The notes: generated by a model from the sequence alone, not told the origin. DNA of 64,000 nt from Heliocidaris erythrogramma (GCA_025617745.1 CM046864.1:28210199-28274198); one strand, 5' to 3'; positions 45,010 through 56,005 are shown, counted from the stretch's first letter. Translations and numbers: made by a program.

Positions 45010-45640
45010 TCCTGACGCAGATCCTGGTGAAAAGAAAAGTCCTATACCCTCCGCCGGTCTTTTGGATAATGGTGAATAGTTCATCAATGGGCCCCGATTT
45101 CTAAGAACTTCCTGTCATAAATTGCGACACGGAGATATAGAGTTAGGGGGGGGGGGGGATTATAGACCCCTGAGAAGAAAAGTTCTATCCCGTGGCGTGT
45201 TCCTATAGACAATGGCCAATAATCGATGATCGCAATAAAATAATGCATGATGGCTAGTGTTTTGGTTTCTCTTCCAATCTACATGTATTTCTACCCAAGC
45301 AGCATCACCAAATAACGCGGTGCTTGATTAGTATAACATTATACAGATAACTTCATTTCATTTACGCATGTTTTTTTGTAGTTTGATACTTCTCTCTTGC
45401 ATTTTTCGCACCCCCCCTGATCTTGTAAGAAAAAAATTATGGCTACGTTCAATATTCAGCAGTTTATTAATTTCTTAAGGCCTAGTAACTGTGAGTGAGG
45501 CAGATCTAAGGTTAATATGGCGTGAATAAATTAAACATGAGTGGAGAGAGGTTGACCTAGGATTCATAACTGATTCCCTTATTGGGTTTTAGCGTATTTT
45601 TTATTTTTCAGAGGAATATTGGAGATGGGTTTTGATAATC
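45010..45640 (-). repeat. Inverted partial copy of the duplicated block
   Basis: Reverse complement resembles about 27,720-28,240: landmarks are ttttggataatggt (versus accattatccaaaa), taatcgatgatcg, and gtgaggcagatct (versus agatctgcctcac). It is more diverged than copies A and B. Confidence 0.65.
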
Positions 45641-45850
45641 ATCAAGCAAAACAAACGTACCTCAAAACGACATACAATTCAACACGAGAACGCAAAAGGA
45701 GTTGAGTGAGTGAGGTGGATAGAAAGAGAGAAAGATAGAGATTTGATGATTGTGAAGGACGGAGTGAGGAGAAGAGAGTTTCGAAAAAGAAGGAAAAGGA
45801 GAGAGATATAAAAGTTTAGAAAGAGAGGTAATAAGAAAGCGATAGTGGTA
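45641..45850 (+). repeat. Direct partial copy of the purine-rich end of the block
   Basis: Matches 28,980-29,190 and 43,905-44,110 (tcatcaagcaaaacaaacgt, then acgcaaaaggagttgagtga). The adjacent inverted and direct fragments indicate a rearranged third copy. Confidence 0.65.
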
Positions 45851-45854
45851 AGAC

Positions 45855-46660
45855 ACAATAAAAGTAGAAGAATGAAAATATAGAAGCGATACAAAATAAC
45901 AACTGAACAGAAAGTGAATGCACCCTTAATGGTAAATACAAAATACTACATACGACAAGTTTTTAACATTTTATAGATCTCCACAGAAATACTGAGGGGC
46001 TATAATAGTATGCAAACAAAATCAAGACTACATAAACACACGCATCACGTAACGATTTTGTGAACAAGAGTCAATCACCCAAGTCATAACAGGGAAAAGC
46101 CTTGACACGAGAATAATACCATTTAGACACACGCTTCGCCAGCTCCTTCAATCATGAATATTCATACTATGTAGGGCCCTCAAGTCATCTCCTAGCTGAA
46201 GATTTTGCCTCCTAAAGTTTAGTATTAAACAAATGAGAGGCAAAAAAATATTTTATCAAATGGGCCAGGCACGTAAACTTCAAACAACGGCAGCATTCAC
46301 TATGTACACTACACACACGTGTAAAGCCAATGATTATATTACATACAGTCATATGCTATCTCTGTGAGAATCTCCAATAATGTTATGCGGGGATCAGTCG
46401 GGGTGGAAAGGTCCTAGCGCATGGCAATGATTTAGCGTTCCTTACAGTTATTTACCCTGGAAATCACGGGAAATCATAGATGGAATACCAAAATGATCTC
46501 TTACCAACATCTTTTGATACGGGAGAACAAAATGAGACTATATTTAGTTACACTCGTTTCTTTCAAATTTTTTTGCTACCAATATTGTACATAAGCTTTT
46601 TAAAAAGTTCAATCATCGACCCTTGTTCGACTTCCCCCATAGCTAGTATCATTCACTTGG
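45855..46660. other. Probable 3' flank of the lectin gene
   Basis: No exon or element recognised. It would contain the 3' UTR of the minus-strand lectin gene. Confidence 0.35.
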
Positions 46661-46667
46661 TATTACA

Positions 46668-46916
46668 TTACAACCGTGGTTCAACTGGAATGGCGGCCCC
46701 CTGACAGATATATGGCAATTTTTTTGTACATAGAGCTTCCTTCCAGGTGCCCACAGGGGATTGAATATATGCGCAGTGTTCAGCTCCGTCCACCTTGTCC
46801 TGTTCTCCTGGTGCCCAGTTCGCGAAGTCAACGGGTGTCCCGTCGATCCACACGAACGGTTCCGAGGCATCTTGGTTGGGCTGGTAGAGGCCTATCCAAA
46901 ACCCTAAGCCCATACT
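46668..46916 (-). CDS. C-type lectin domain, C-terminal half, terminal exon
   Basis: Phase-0 acceptor (ttacatgttcag, AG at 46,918-46,917) and stop TAA at 46,670-46,668. The residues read GLGFWIGLYQP, then FVWIDGTPVDFANWAPGEQD, then EHCAYIQSPVGTWKEALC and KKLPYICQ. These are the WIGL, long-loop and last-cysteine landmarks of a C-type lectin-like fold. The usual calcium/sugar motifs are not canonical: the long loop has PGEQD where EPN or QPD is expected, and WKE stands where WND is usual. Sugar binding is therefore uncertain. Nine residues after the last cysteine end the protein, so the lectin domain is C-terminal. The exon follows 56,174 in frame. Confidence 0.8.
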   Translation of the reverse strand, partial: SMGLGFWIGLYQPNQDASEPFVWIDGTPVDFANWAPGEQDKVDGAEHCAYIQSPVGTWKEALCTKKLPYICQGAAIPVEPRL

Positions 46917-47054
46917 CTGAACATGTAAAGTGGAAAAACCGAAACGTATTTGAAAAGAAAGAGGCAACTGTCCTTAAACAAATTAGCAGCTGGTATAAAT
47001 AGAAATGAGGCTACGATGCGTAAATAAGACCGTACTTTACTATGATAATAATCA

Positions 47055-47235
47055 AGTTTTGCGGTCTAGTGCATAAAGTCACCTTATTGTATCACAAGGT
47101 ATGGGGTTTGAACATCAACCTGACATTAAGATCCTTTGCCAATGCATTAATATTCACTTTCCACTCTCCACCTAGGCCTAATGGTACCTGATATGGTTGC
47201 GGCCTAGATATTCTGGCGGCTCAGCTATAACCAGG
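47055..47235 (+). repeat. Diverged tRNA-derived SINE
   Basis: Weakened head (gcggtctagtgcataaagtc and ggggtttgaacatc) and body (cactctccacctaggcc) of the SINE family. It is old, with several mismatches in box B. Confidence 0.5.
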
Positions 47236-47239
47236 GTAA

Positions 47240-47998
47240 TGATTGTGGGGGGGGGGGGGGGGTCGAAAACCTCTTTGGCCCCCCTTAATTTTTTAACTAG
47301 TCCTTGGACAACCGTAGACACCCATTTGGCACATTTTTCTAGTGATTTCTCTCTGGTAGCTAGGAAGTGGATGGTGGCAGTAACCATGGTAACACATTGG
47401 GAAATATTTGTTATCAAACAGCTTGAAATTATAAGGTAAGGTCCTAATAATTTTTAATCAAGCTGCCTGATTAATTGTAACCAAATCTGAGTTATTTAAC
47501 GTCTCGGTCATGTAAAACAGATGGTCGTTGCTATGGAAACGGTATCATAAAATGTAATATTTCTGTAACAACGGTATGATGAAAAATGTTGACATTTGAT
47601 TTAAAAAATTGTAACTAATCAATAGAAGTGGAAAGAAAGTGCCTTTAATTATGTTTTCCTTTTCCTGCAGAGATAGGACCCAAGCTATCATAACCTCCTT
47701 GAATGTCCCAAAGTAGATAGCGAAATATGTTTGAAAATCAATGACAGATCTTCATTCCGACGACAAATGAAGGTCGCAATTGTTGTTTTGATTCCGACTG
47801 ATGCGTGTGAGGAACGTGCAACATGATTGTGCAATTACTCTAGAGAAACAGCTGGCTTCTAATTGAACGCTCAAAATCTCTGACTTCAAGATAATTCTCG
47901 GCTTCTCGGGGTCGGCGAAAATTTGAAGGATGCCTGCCCCTCCCTATCGCGTGATTTACCAGGTGGAGCTGACTGACTGTTTAATCAAATTATCATGA
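47240..47998. other. Intron stretch with no recognised feature
   Basis: A G run of about 16 lies at 47,247-47,262. Otherwise nothing is supported. Confidence 0.4.
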
Positions 47999-48003
47999 TT
48001 TAA

Positions 48004-48138
48004 AGTGGCATTGATTTGGAAGAACTTGGACAGCGCCATCTTACATTTGAACTTGACAATCAACTGGTTAGGATAATAGGTACATTTTATATTTCAAACT
48101 ATTATTTTTGACTTGCAATGTGGAAAATTGCCTGGAGG
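48004..48138 (-). mobile_element. TTAA element family T1, fragment
   Basis: Starts AGTGGCATTGATTTGGAAG after TTAA at 48,000-48,003. It resembles the reverse complement of 25,130-25,263 (cagcgccatcttac versus gtaagatggcgctg). It is interrupted at 48,139 by the T2 element. Confidence 0.55.
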
Positions 48139-48142
48139 TTAA

Positions 48143-49009
48143 AGGGAATTAACTTCATAATATAAATGTGCTTATATTATAAAGATGTAATCTATTCCTT
48201 CTTATTTTCCGACGTAGTTTTGCATTAAAATATACGAGATGGATATAAAATCAAGATTTTCTCAGCAAGATTTATCGTCTGCTAGCGATACACGGGAGCT
48301 GCCATTTTCTTGATGTGTACATAAAGATATTTTTAATCCGAATGCAAAATTATATTTCGTCCTGATACAAAATCCCATTTGAGATTTAAAATATTTAACA
48401 GATATATATATATATATATATATATATATTCTAAAAAACGAAAATATGTTTTATATTTCTTTGAAAATTACGATTTTACTAAATATAAATCTATTTTTGG
48501 GGTACTAAGACGTAAGCGACGGAGCGAATTAATTCAAATTTATGCCAGATGACTTTCCAGAGATAATGGACTTCAAAAGTCAGAATGCGCGTTGTATAAA
48601 TTATGTTCTGCTATGCCACGCAAGTCCAAGAAAACGATGTTTAGTTAGCAAAACCAGATAATTTAAAAAGAAATCTATAAATTTCAAATTTTAGAATACA
48701 TGTATACACCTGTTATGTAGTTTCCATCATATATGGGGATTTTTTTTTTATAATGAAGACAAGCAAGTTAGCTCGAGGATTAAAAATATCTTCCTGACCG
48801 GAACGGTTTTTAATGGTTCATGAACAACTCCATGTCATCAAGAAAATGGCGGCCCCCATGTAAAGTGTAAGCAAATGATACCGTGAGCTAGAATGTCTTG
48901 ATTTAAACCCTTTTCTGATATTTTATTTCTAAAGTGATACAGGTCAATGATTAAGAATATATTATACCTTTGAACATAAGTACATTTATATTCTAGTGTT
49001 AATTCTCCT
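48143..49009. mobile_element. TTAA-flanked element family T2, complete
   Basis: TTAA at 48,139-48,142 and 49,010-49,013. Ends AGGGAATTAAC and, in reverse complement, AGGAGAATTAAC. Longer inverted similarity covers 48,240-48,320 versus 48,835-48,905 (both around atcaagaaaatggcagc-type text). A TA microsatellite lies at about 48,402-48,428. No transposase frame. Confidence 0.65.
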
Positions 49010-49014
49010 TTAAT

Positions 49015-49535
49015 TAACTGATTGGAAAATGAGAGACACATACACTTTTATATTTCAAGGAGAATTATGATTAATTACATAAAGTGCTCCAGAACAATCT
49101 ATGAACAAGAAAATGTCAATCTGTGATATAATATCATTATAATGTTTTGTCTCAAACTGATGATATAGGTCTAGTGGGTGAGATCACCAGCGACATTCAG
49201 CAATTATTTCAACTGCACTGTGCCATGGACCTGGGTCTTTATGTACACTCCTTCATTATTTATCTCCGATATTTATATACAATATAATGGTCTAGATATA
49301 TCTATTATAAGCTCCCTGAGTTATTCAAATATGAATGCCAAAACCTATTCTTTGCTATAGTAACGTTATGATGAAATATCAGTAATGAAAGTAAAATGTG
49401 ACACGTTATTTTTTATTATATAGCAACAGTTATGTTGCAAATAAACTGTCTACCTGTTTGGATAATTGGAGGCAAAATATAGGTCTTTGAGTTAATAATT
49501 GAGCATTATTGGGAACATTGATGTATCAATTATAT
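49015..49535. other. Intron stretch with no recognised feature
   Basis: AT-rich; nothing supported. Confidence 0.4.
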
Positions 49536-49539
49536 ATCG

Positions 49540-49760
49540 TTTATCCGAAGTTTCATCATTCCGAACACCAAAGGCTCGGAATTCATAAAAAGAAAAAGGC
49601 TTTATGATTCCGATTGCTCGTAATGCCGAAAATTAAAACAAGGGTTCATAAATCTGAAATATATGTAAGGTTAACATTTCCGAAAATAAAAAATAGGGTT
49701 CGTCCTTCCGCAAATGAAATAGGATTCATAATTCCGAAAATGTAATAATGTACCTATACT
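49540..49760. repeat. Phrase-repeat array TTCATAATTCCGAAAA
   Basis: Irregular units such as tttcatcattccgaa, attcataaaaagaaaaaggc, gggttcataaatctgaaat and ggattcataattccgaaaat repeat about eight times, in both orientations. It resembles in style the arms of the 4,916-6,829 element. Confidence 0.55.
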
Positions 49761-49789
49761 GAAAGGAGGGGCCGAAACATCTGAGCATA

Positions 49790-49826
49790 TATATATATAT
49801 ACATTATATATATATATATATATATA
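49790..49826. repeat. TA microsatellite
   Basis: Alternating TA interrupted once by acat. Confidence 0.85.
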
Positions 49827-49844
49827 TGCAGCAATGGAAATACC

Positions 49845-50150
49845 CACATGAGAGTCTACCCGGGGTAGGGCCCCTCGGGTACACCAACCCCAGGTCGATT
49901 CGGGAACTTAAACATTTTACGTATGTTTCTGGCCATTTAGTCAACCCAGGGTAGATAATACTTCAAATTATTTATATCACAGGTGTCCCAGGCGTTTTAA
50001 TTTACTGTCAACCCAGAGTAGTATTTGTGGCCATTTAGTCCACCCAGGGTAGATAAGAATCCCAGCTGCCTATATCACAATCATCCTCGACACTTTAGTT
50101 TATTGTTAACCCAGAGTTGTCTTTGTGTCCATTAAGTCAACCCGGGCCAT
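49845..50150 (+). repeat. Tandem array, CAACCCAGGGTAGATAA unit (array 1)
   Basis: A compound unit of about 110 bp contains ggccatttagtcaacccag, ggtagataa, a tatatcacag block and tgtcaacccagagtag. About three copies. A matching array lies at 52,663-52,850 in the same orientation. Confidence 0.75.
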
Positions 50151-50195
50151 TCTTAGTCATGTGTGTGACCAAAAAACAGTGAATTGCGCTATTGT

Positions 50196-50354
50196 GCAGT
50201 GGCGGATCGAGCCGGATTAGACACAATACATTCTATAGGCCCGCTTTGTTTGTGCACAATGGCGGGCCCGTAGAATGTATTGTGTCTTACCAGGCTAGAT
50301 CACAGAACTCCTAAAGACGTCTTTAGGAGTTCTGTGGGCTAGATCAGCCACTGC
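50196..50354. mobile_element. MITE with nested palindromes
   Basis: Ends gcagtggcggatcgagcc and ggctagatcagccactgc are inverted, flanked by TATTGT at 50,190-50,195 and 50,355-50,360. Inside is a 25-bp hairpin pair (50,220-50,244 and 50,262-50,286). There is also a perfect 36-bp palindrome (50,301-50,336) flanked by a GGCTAGAT direct repeat. Confidence 0.75.
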
Positions 50355-50770
50355 TATTGTGAACCTTATAATTTCAATAACCATCCAAGTGTGTTGGTTT
50401 TTCATGTATATACAGCAAATACAAATATAGGTACATGGATTTGATAACTAAAAAAGGTCAATGATAATACCTGTTCTACGTCAGAGGTCAACAAATTCAG
50501 GTGACGTGTGTTACCTCGCACGGAAGCAGTTGTTTTAAACTCACATTTCATCTTTAAATCCCTCTGAATTTTCAAAGCTCATATTATGGTAGGTATATAT
50601 ATCATGGTGCTATCTCTTAGAAAATAGCATTAATTCTGTTGAAAGTTGCATAAGATTTTTGTCATGTAATATTTTGTATCATGATGTATGGTCACGTGTG
50701 TGACATTTTGGGGTCACGTGTGTGACATGTCATAGATTAGTAAACGAAGAAGCTTGATGGGAGGAATTTT

Positions 50771-50950
50771 AATTTGTAAACAAATTTTTAGGCATTTTAC
50801 TCCCAGTGTTAAAGATCGTATGCTCGATCTGTAATGAAAAACACAAGTCAGAAAAAATGGAACCAGCGGGATTCGAACCTGTCATCTACTGCTTGCAGGT
50901 TCGAATCCGCTGGTTCCATTTTTTCTGCCTAAAAATTTGTTTACAAATGT
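50771..50950. repeat. Nested hairpin containing tRNA box-B-like arms
   Basis: The outer arms ttgtaaacaaatttttaggc and gcctaaaaatttgtttacaa enclose inner arms aaaaaatggaaccagcggga and the complement with cgctggttccattttttctg. Both inner arms include a box-B-like ggttcgaatcc. The inner loop is only about 13 nt. Confidence 0.7.
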
Positions 50951-51168
50951 CATAGATTGTGTGTACAGATTTGGTGAACTATTGAAAATCATAATATTTA
51001 GTTGTTTTTTCATTTTGCAATAGTTCTATACAAATTATCATCAAGACGGTAGAAAGTGATTCTCAGATCTCTTCTTTATGGAAAAATACCCAGGGAACAC
51101 ACCATTTTTTCTTTTTCATTTTTATACATTTATTGATATCATTTATTGATATACTTATTTATATACTG

Positions 51169-51390
51169 TGGAGGTGTTTTGGTCTAGTGGATAAGTAACC
51201 ATACTGCAAATCAAAAGGTATGGGGTTTAAGTAATTGCCATGGCACTAACGCCCTTCAGCAAGACATTTAATATCTGCATTTGCCATGCTCGATCCAGGT
51301 GTCATAAGTGGGTACCTGTAGGATTAAATTCTTGAATGAACTGAGCGATACAGTTGTCTTGCTAAATCCAGGGTTATAATACTTGCAGGG
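51169..51390 (+). repeat. tRNA-derived SINE
   Basis: Head gaggtgttttggtctagtgg with a degraded box B (ggggtttaagtaattgcc), body ccttcagcaagacattta and ccaggtgtcataagtggg. Moderately diverged. Confidence 0.6.
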
Positions 51391-51399
51391 CCCTCAAGT

Positions 51400-51545
51400 C
51401 TAACTGCGACTTAGGGCGAAACCTTTTATCTCATCCTATTGTTAGGTTTCGCCCTAACCCACGTTCGTTTCGCCCTAACGTCGAATTTCTATTGTGACGG
51501 AATAAACCTATTGTTAGGTTTCGCCTTAAGCCGCACTTAGGTAAA
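51400..51545. repeat. Phrase-repeat segment, TTAGGTTTCGCCCTAA
   Basis: The unit ttaggtttcgccctaa and variants occur about four times. Related text appears at 54,415-54,480 (aaattagggcgaatcc, acaatagaaattcgacg) and at 56,045-56,060. Confidence 0.5.
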
Positions 51546-51702
51546 TTATTGTTATTGTAATTATTATTATATATTATTATCATTATTATTAATGCTCCGA
51601 CCAAAGAACCAAAGTAGGAAAAAAATCAAAGTTTTCATGCTGATATACATGTATATTCATCTTCAGCTCGTTTTATGAACTATTTTCAGAAGCGCATTTC
51701 CA

Positions 51703-51883
51703 TCGGCTAATTACATTACATGTATTATATATGATAGCTAATAACAATTTGATCATAAATTTATAGGGTTACACAATCAATTCAGAGGATTAATCGGCCA
51801 ATTACATTACATGTATTATATGATAGCTAATAACAATTTGATCATAAATGTATAGGGTTACACAATCAATTCAGAGGATTAAG
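51703..51883 (+). repeat. Tandem duplication of about 90 bp
   Basis: Two adjacent copies share aattacattacatgtattat, gatagctaataacaatttga and acacaatcaattcagaggat with only a few differences. Confidence 0.85.
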
Positions 51884-52538
51884 CAAGAGGAATACAAAAA
51901 GTGAAAACAAAATTATTAGGTCAAGAACCTTAATAATAATAGATGAAAAGGACTCTACACATCACTTGCCCAGTACATATGCACTTGACCATTTGCACTC
52001 AGGTCACGCGTGTGACAAAGTTAGGTGGGCAATATTTAAAGAACGAGAACCATGTTTGGAATAATATTTGGTTAGATTGAGGGCACATACAAGTTAGCTT
52101 ATGACAGGAAAAATATACATTATCCAAAATGTATTTTGAAAAAAATAAACTTTTCATGTTTTGGGGTCACGTGAGTGTCATCAGAATTTCTTATAAATTA
52201 TGCATGTTATTATTACATAATGCACAGACAAATTTTCTTTCTCCTTCAACTTAATTACTTGCAAAAAGACCTGGGGAGGCTATGATTTCACCATAAAGTG
52301 GCAACACCTATCAAAGCTCATACGGAGAGATGACTATTATACAGTGAAAAAAAGATGTTTTTTAGTTTAATTTATGCCAGTGTAATTGTATGCAAATTAG
52401 CATAATTTGGTCTTCAATCAAAAAAAATAAAGAAATGTGCTCCATGTAACTTTAGATATTACTCTTCAGGAATATACTTTTCAAAGAATGGCTTATAACA
52501 ATTTCTAGAGATCCTAGATGCTTTAGTTTGTTGTCAAG

Positions 52539-52654
52539 CATGGGCGTTAATCGTGACGTAACTCTATTCATCATGGGGGGGGGGGGGGGGGACGACACAA
52601 TAGCCGTCCCCCCCCCCCATGATGAATAGAGTTACGTAACGATTAACGCCCATG
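52539..52654. mobile_element. Near-perfect palindromic MITE with 8-bp target duplication
   Basis: The arms catgggcgttaatcgtgacg and the complement ending gattaacgcccatg enclose facing G and C runs. TTGTCAAG is present at 52,531-52,538 and 52,655-52,662. Eight bp suits a hAT-type origin (inference). It interrupts the start of the second CAACCCAGGGTAG array. Confidence 0.8.
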
Positions 52655-52662
52655 TTGTCAAG

Positions 52663-52850
52663 AGTAGTTGTCAAGAGTAGTTTCATGGCCATTTAGTCAA
52701 CCCAGGGTAGATAACAATTCCTACTCTCTATATCACAGGCATCCTAGTCGATTGTGTTTGTCAACCCAGAGAAGTTTTTTGTGGCTATTCAGTCAACCCA
52801 GGGTAGATAACAATTCCAATTGTGTATATCCCACGTGTCGGATGTCAACC
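52663..52850 (+). repeat. Tandem array, CAACCCAGGGTAGATAA unit (array 2)
   Basis: Same compound unit as 49,845-50,150, about two copies (gtcaacccagggtagataac, tgtcaacccagagaag). The two arrays could be ends of one 3-kb element, which contains nested insertions and several GTCACGTGTGTGAC motifs. Confidence 0.7.
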
Positions 52851-52859
52851 CATACTCGT

Positions 52860-55615
52860 ATTCGTGGATGCCTCTGATATAGACAGTAGGATTTGTGATA
52901 TTTTCTTGATGCATTATCTTGGTAACAACCCTGTCGGTATCACCCCCACCAACTTCGCAGCTATCAGGCAGCTTATCTTCATGATAGTTGTGGGTCCTAT
53001 CTAACACATCATTTTAAGCTGAATTACTTTGATACGTTAGAGCAATACTGCATTTCCCACACATTTTAGCAAGAAATGCTGTTTTCCTGGCAACGGCCAT
53101 TTTTCTTTACATCACAGTGACCTATAACGATTCTGATTTTCCTTGCTATCAATCGGGCAGCTTGAAATACATATATAGGGAGCTTATCATGTTTTTTCAA
53201 GTTGTTAAATTACAAATAATACCGGTATGGTATCGTCTAAATTACGTTTTTCTTTTACCACCATTGTAACGGCTCTCGCAGTCAAGCACACCACCAACTT
53301 TATGTTAAGCAGGAAAATTATGCAAACACATGTTGCCTATTTCATATTGATTACTTATATATTTTTCCCACTAAAATATCAAGTTTTCCATGTTTCTATA
53401 GCAACGACTATTTTTCGTATATTTCGTTTATTTTTAACATGAGAGAGACTTCAAATGACTCAAATTTTGGTTGCAGTCAGTCGGGCATTGTGAAACACAT
53501 GCATTAGGATGTTTGTCAGTGGTTTAAAATATGGTCAATCACATATACATATTTCTTAAATTCCAGTATTTATTTATGTGTTACCATAATAATGGCGCTA
53601 GCGGTCCCATCCACCACTAACCTTTTGTCAAACAGGTAGATTTTAATAGCAGAGGGTCTTTCTTGAAAAAAAAAATCGATTTATTTCTTTTGTAATTTTC
53701 CCTTTTTTCTTACTCTTTCAATAGAAAGGATTTTTTTAAAAACATGATTAAGACCTTGGCCAACAGCAGGAATTGCATAAATTAAGATGCTTACCAAGTG
53801 TTTTTAGCTTGATAAATTATAAATATATTCAATTTCTTGAAATTAATGTTTGATTTGTTAACATGCAAACGACCCTAGCGACCATACCCACAACTAACTC
53901 TATGGTAAACAAGCACATTCCCATACCTGAGGTTCCAAGCTATTGGTGGGGGATCCAAAACAATCATCATTTGAAATTGCGTGTAAAGAGGGAGCCCATT
54001 TTGCTTTTGGGCCCCTGGACTATTAGGAAACTAATTCCAAGTTGACAATTTTCTTGACATATTCGATTTACATATCCAAACAAAATTCTAAAGCTTATGT
54101 GAGAAGCCCTGGGGTATTTTGGCGAAGGATCTTGACTGTCTTAACGACAGGTTCATGGTTGGATCCTTGCTCGTTGATTCCATCATAGGACTCGGTGTTT
54201 TCTTCCCATCTGTCTCTCTCGAGCCAGGTATGTAAAACAAGTGTCCGTCAATGATAGGATATTGTTAATAAAGGGGCCTCGAGAAGAGCATTATTACTAC
54301 CGATGCGGCTACTCTGGGTAAATCAGACCATAATACAAAAATTATTATTACATGTATTATTATTATTATTACTATTATCATTATTATTATTGTTAGAATT
54401 ACAATATTATTCCATAAATTAGGGCGAATCCTGTCAATGCGGTTTATTCCATCACAATAGAAATTCGACGTTAAAGTAGTCACCCGAAGTGTCTAAAGTG
54501 TTTTGAATTGCTGCAAAATTCATATCACTGCGAAGGGGAAGCTTTACTGACTATGTGTAACAACTTCCCTGGTCAAGATATGTTTGGGGCCCGCAGTAAT
54601 CATCTTTCAAAAATGGTATTTGTGATATCCAGATTTTCTGCCTTCAGCAGTCCTCCGTGGAGTGTCGCAATGCGTGACGTCACCAGCTTAGCAAAATAAT
54701 GGAGCTGCTGGCTATGCGCGTCGCATTCATTGAAAACACACGCAGGTGACGCAATTTACTCATTGATTAGACATAGAAATTGGTGAAGAAAGTGATTCAG
54801 TTTATAGCAACAGTAATGATGATGATGATGGGGAAGTAGGAGAGATCGAAGGAGAAGAAGGAGAAGGAGAAGAACTGGGCGATTGTAGAAATCTTCCACA
54901 AGCCTAGCAGCACGAATCCAAAAATTACTCTAAAGCGCCTTAAAACAAAGTAACATGTGGATTTGGTACTGAAAGCCAAAATCCGAAATAGAAAATGTGA
55001 TGACATTAAACATCACTGGGGCTGTCTGACAGTCTGAGTGAGTAAAATACGAAAGCGAAGAAATCAGTCACAAGACAGAGTGCTAGTAGGCAACGAAACG
55101 TGCAACACCAACCAGCTCCGGATCCCCGACCATGGAGGCCCTGACCTCAACGGCACAAGCCGCGATAGCCGATACTAAGCTGAAGTTGTCAAACTCGCGA
55201 AATTGGTTTATAGCCTATTATTGCTTCATAAAAGTAATAATCACGCAGATATATTCTATAACGTTTCAAGATGACACAATCCTTCAATAGTGATATGTCG
55301 AATGATATATAATAATTAACGTGAAAGAGCGACAATAAAAAGCAGAGGAAAACAAACCTGTGGTAAACAAACGGGAGTAAATTGTCTGCGCGCGCGCCTG
55401 GCTGTATATCTGCCAAGCTGTGACGTCACAATTCAGACCTCGCTACGACCCATTGTTTGGCTTGGTTTGGGGGTCTGAGAAGAGTCTTTAAAAATTACAT
55501 TTTAAGTCTTTCCACGATATTTATAAGACTTTTCAGCACATCATTTGTGTTTTTCAAGGTGTAATCTTTCTATAATGTCACTAATTCTCAGTTGTCGTGA
55601 ATTTTCTTCGGGTAA
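52860..55615. other. Intron stretch with no recognised exon
   Basis: An ATT/ATC microsatellite lies at about 54,343-54,392, and short GAA/GAT-rich text at 54,818-54,875. Recurrent 'gcaacgac' style text at 53,090-53,890 hints at an old repeat, but boundaries are not visible. Confidence 0.4.
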
Positions 55616-55619
55616 CTAC

Positions 55620-56005
55620 TTAATTAAAGGAAATCTTGAGTTCTGGGAAAGGTGAAAAATAATTTGTGAGATTTATTTATTTATTTATTTTTTTATTTTT
55701 TATTTTATTTTATTATTTTTTTTTTTTTTTTTTTGGGGGGGGGGGGGAGTCAGTTTTGAAGAATATTGTAGTAGAAACATCACTGAAAATGATTGCTCTT
55801 CACATGCTCTTGTATTCATGCCACTTGTGTGTGTAGTCCCATGAACCCATTCCTGCGTGCAGTACATGTACTTTTCAGTGAGATTGGGTCAGTTTCTTAT
55901 CTAGTTTGATGATTCCAAAACACCACAGTATACAATTTTTATGTAGAAATGGTCAACCTTTCCCAATTCTTCTCACAATGTAATTGCATATGACCAGAAC
56001 TCTAC
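55620..56005. repeat. Dispersed repeat shared with 31,236-31,545
   Basis: Contains cttgagttctgggaaaggtg, a T-rich/G-run low-complexity insertion at 55,675-55,748, and the block atggtcaacctttcccaatt. Ends near gaccagaactctacttta. Confidence 0.5.

Noticed and set aside
46676-47002. + strand frame over the lectin exon
   Set aside because: Antisense shadow of the C-type lectin terminal exon, which has clear domain landmarks.
55132-55290. ATG in a good initiation context (gaccatggagg) with a 52-codon frame in a locally GC-richer stretch
   Set aside because: Short, no domain, no evidence of downstream splicing; could be a first exon but not supportable.
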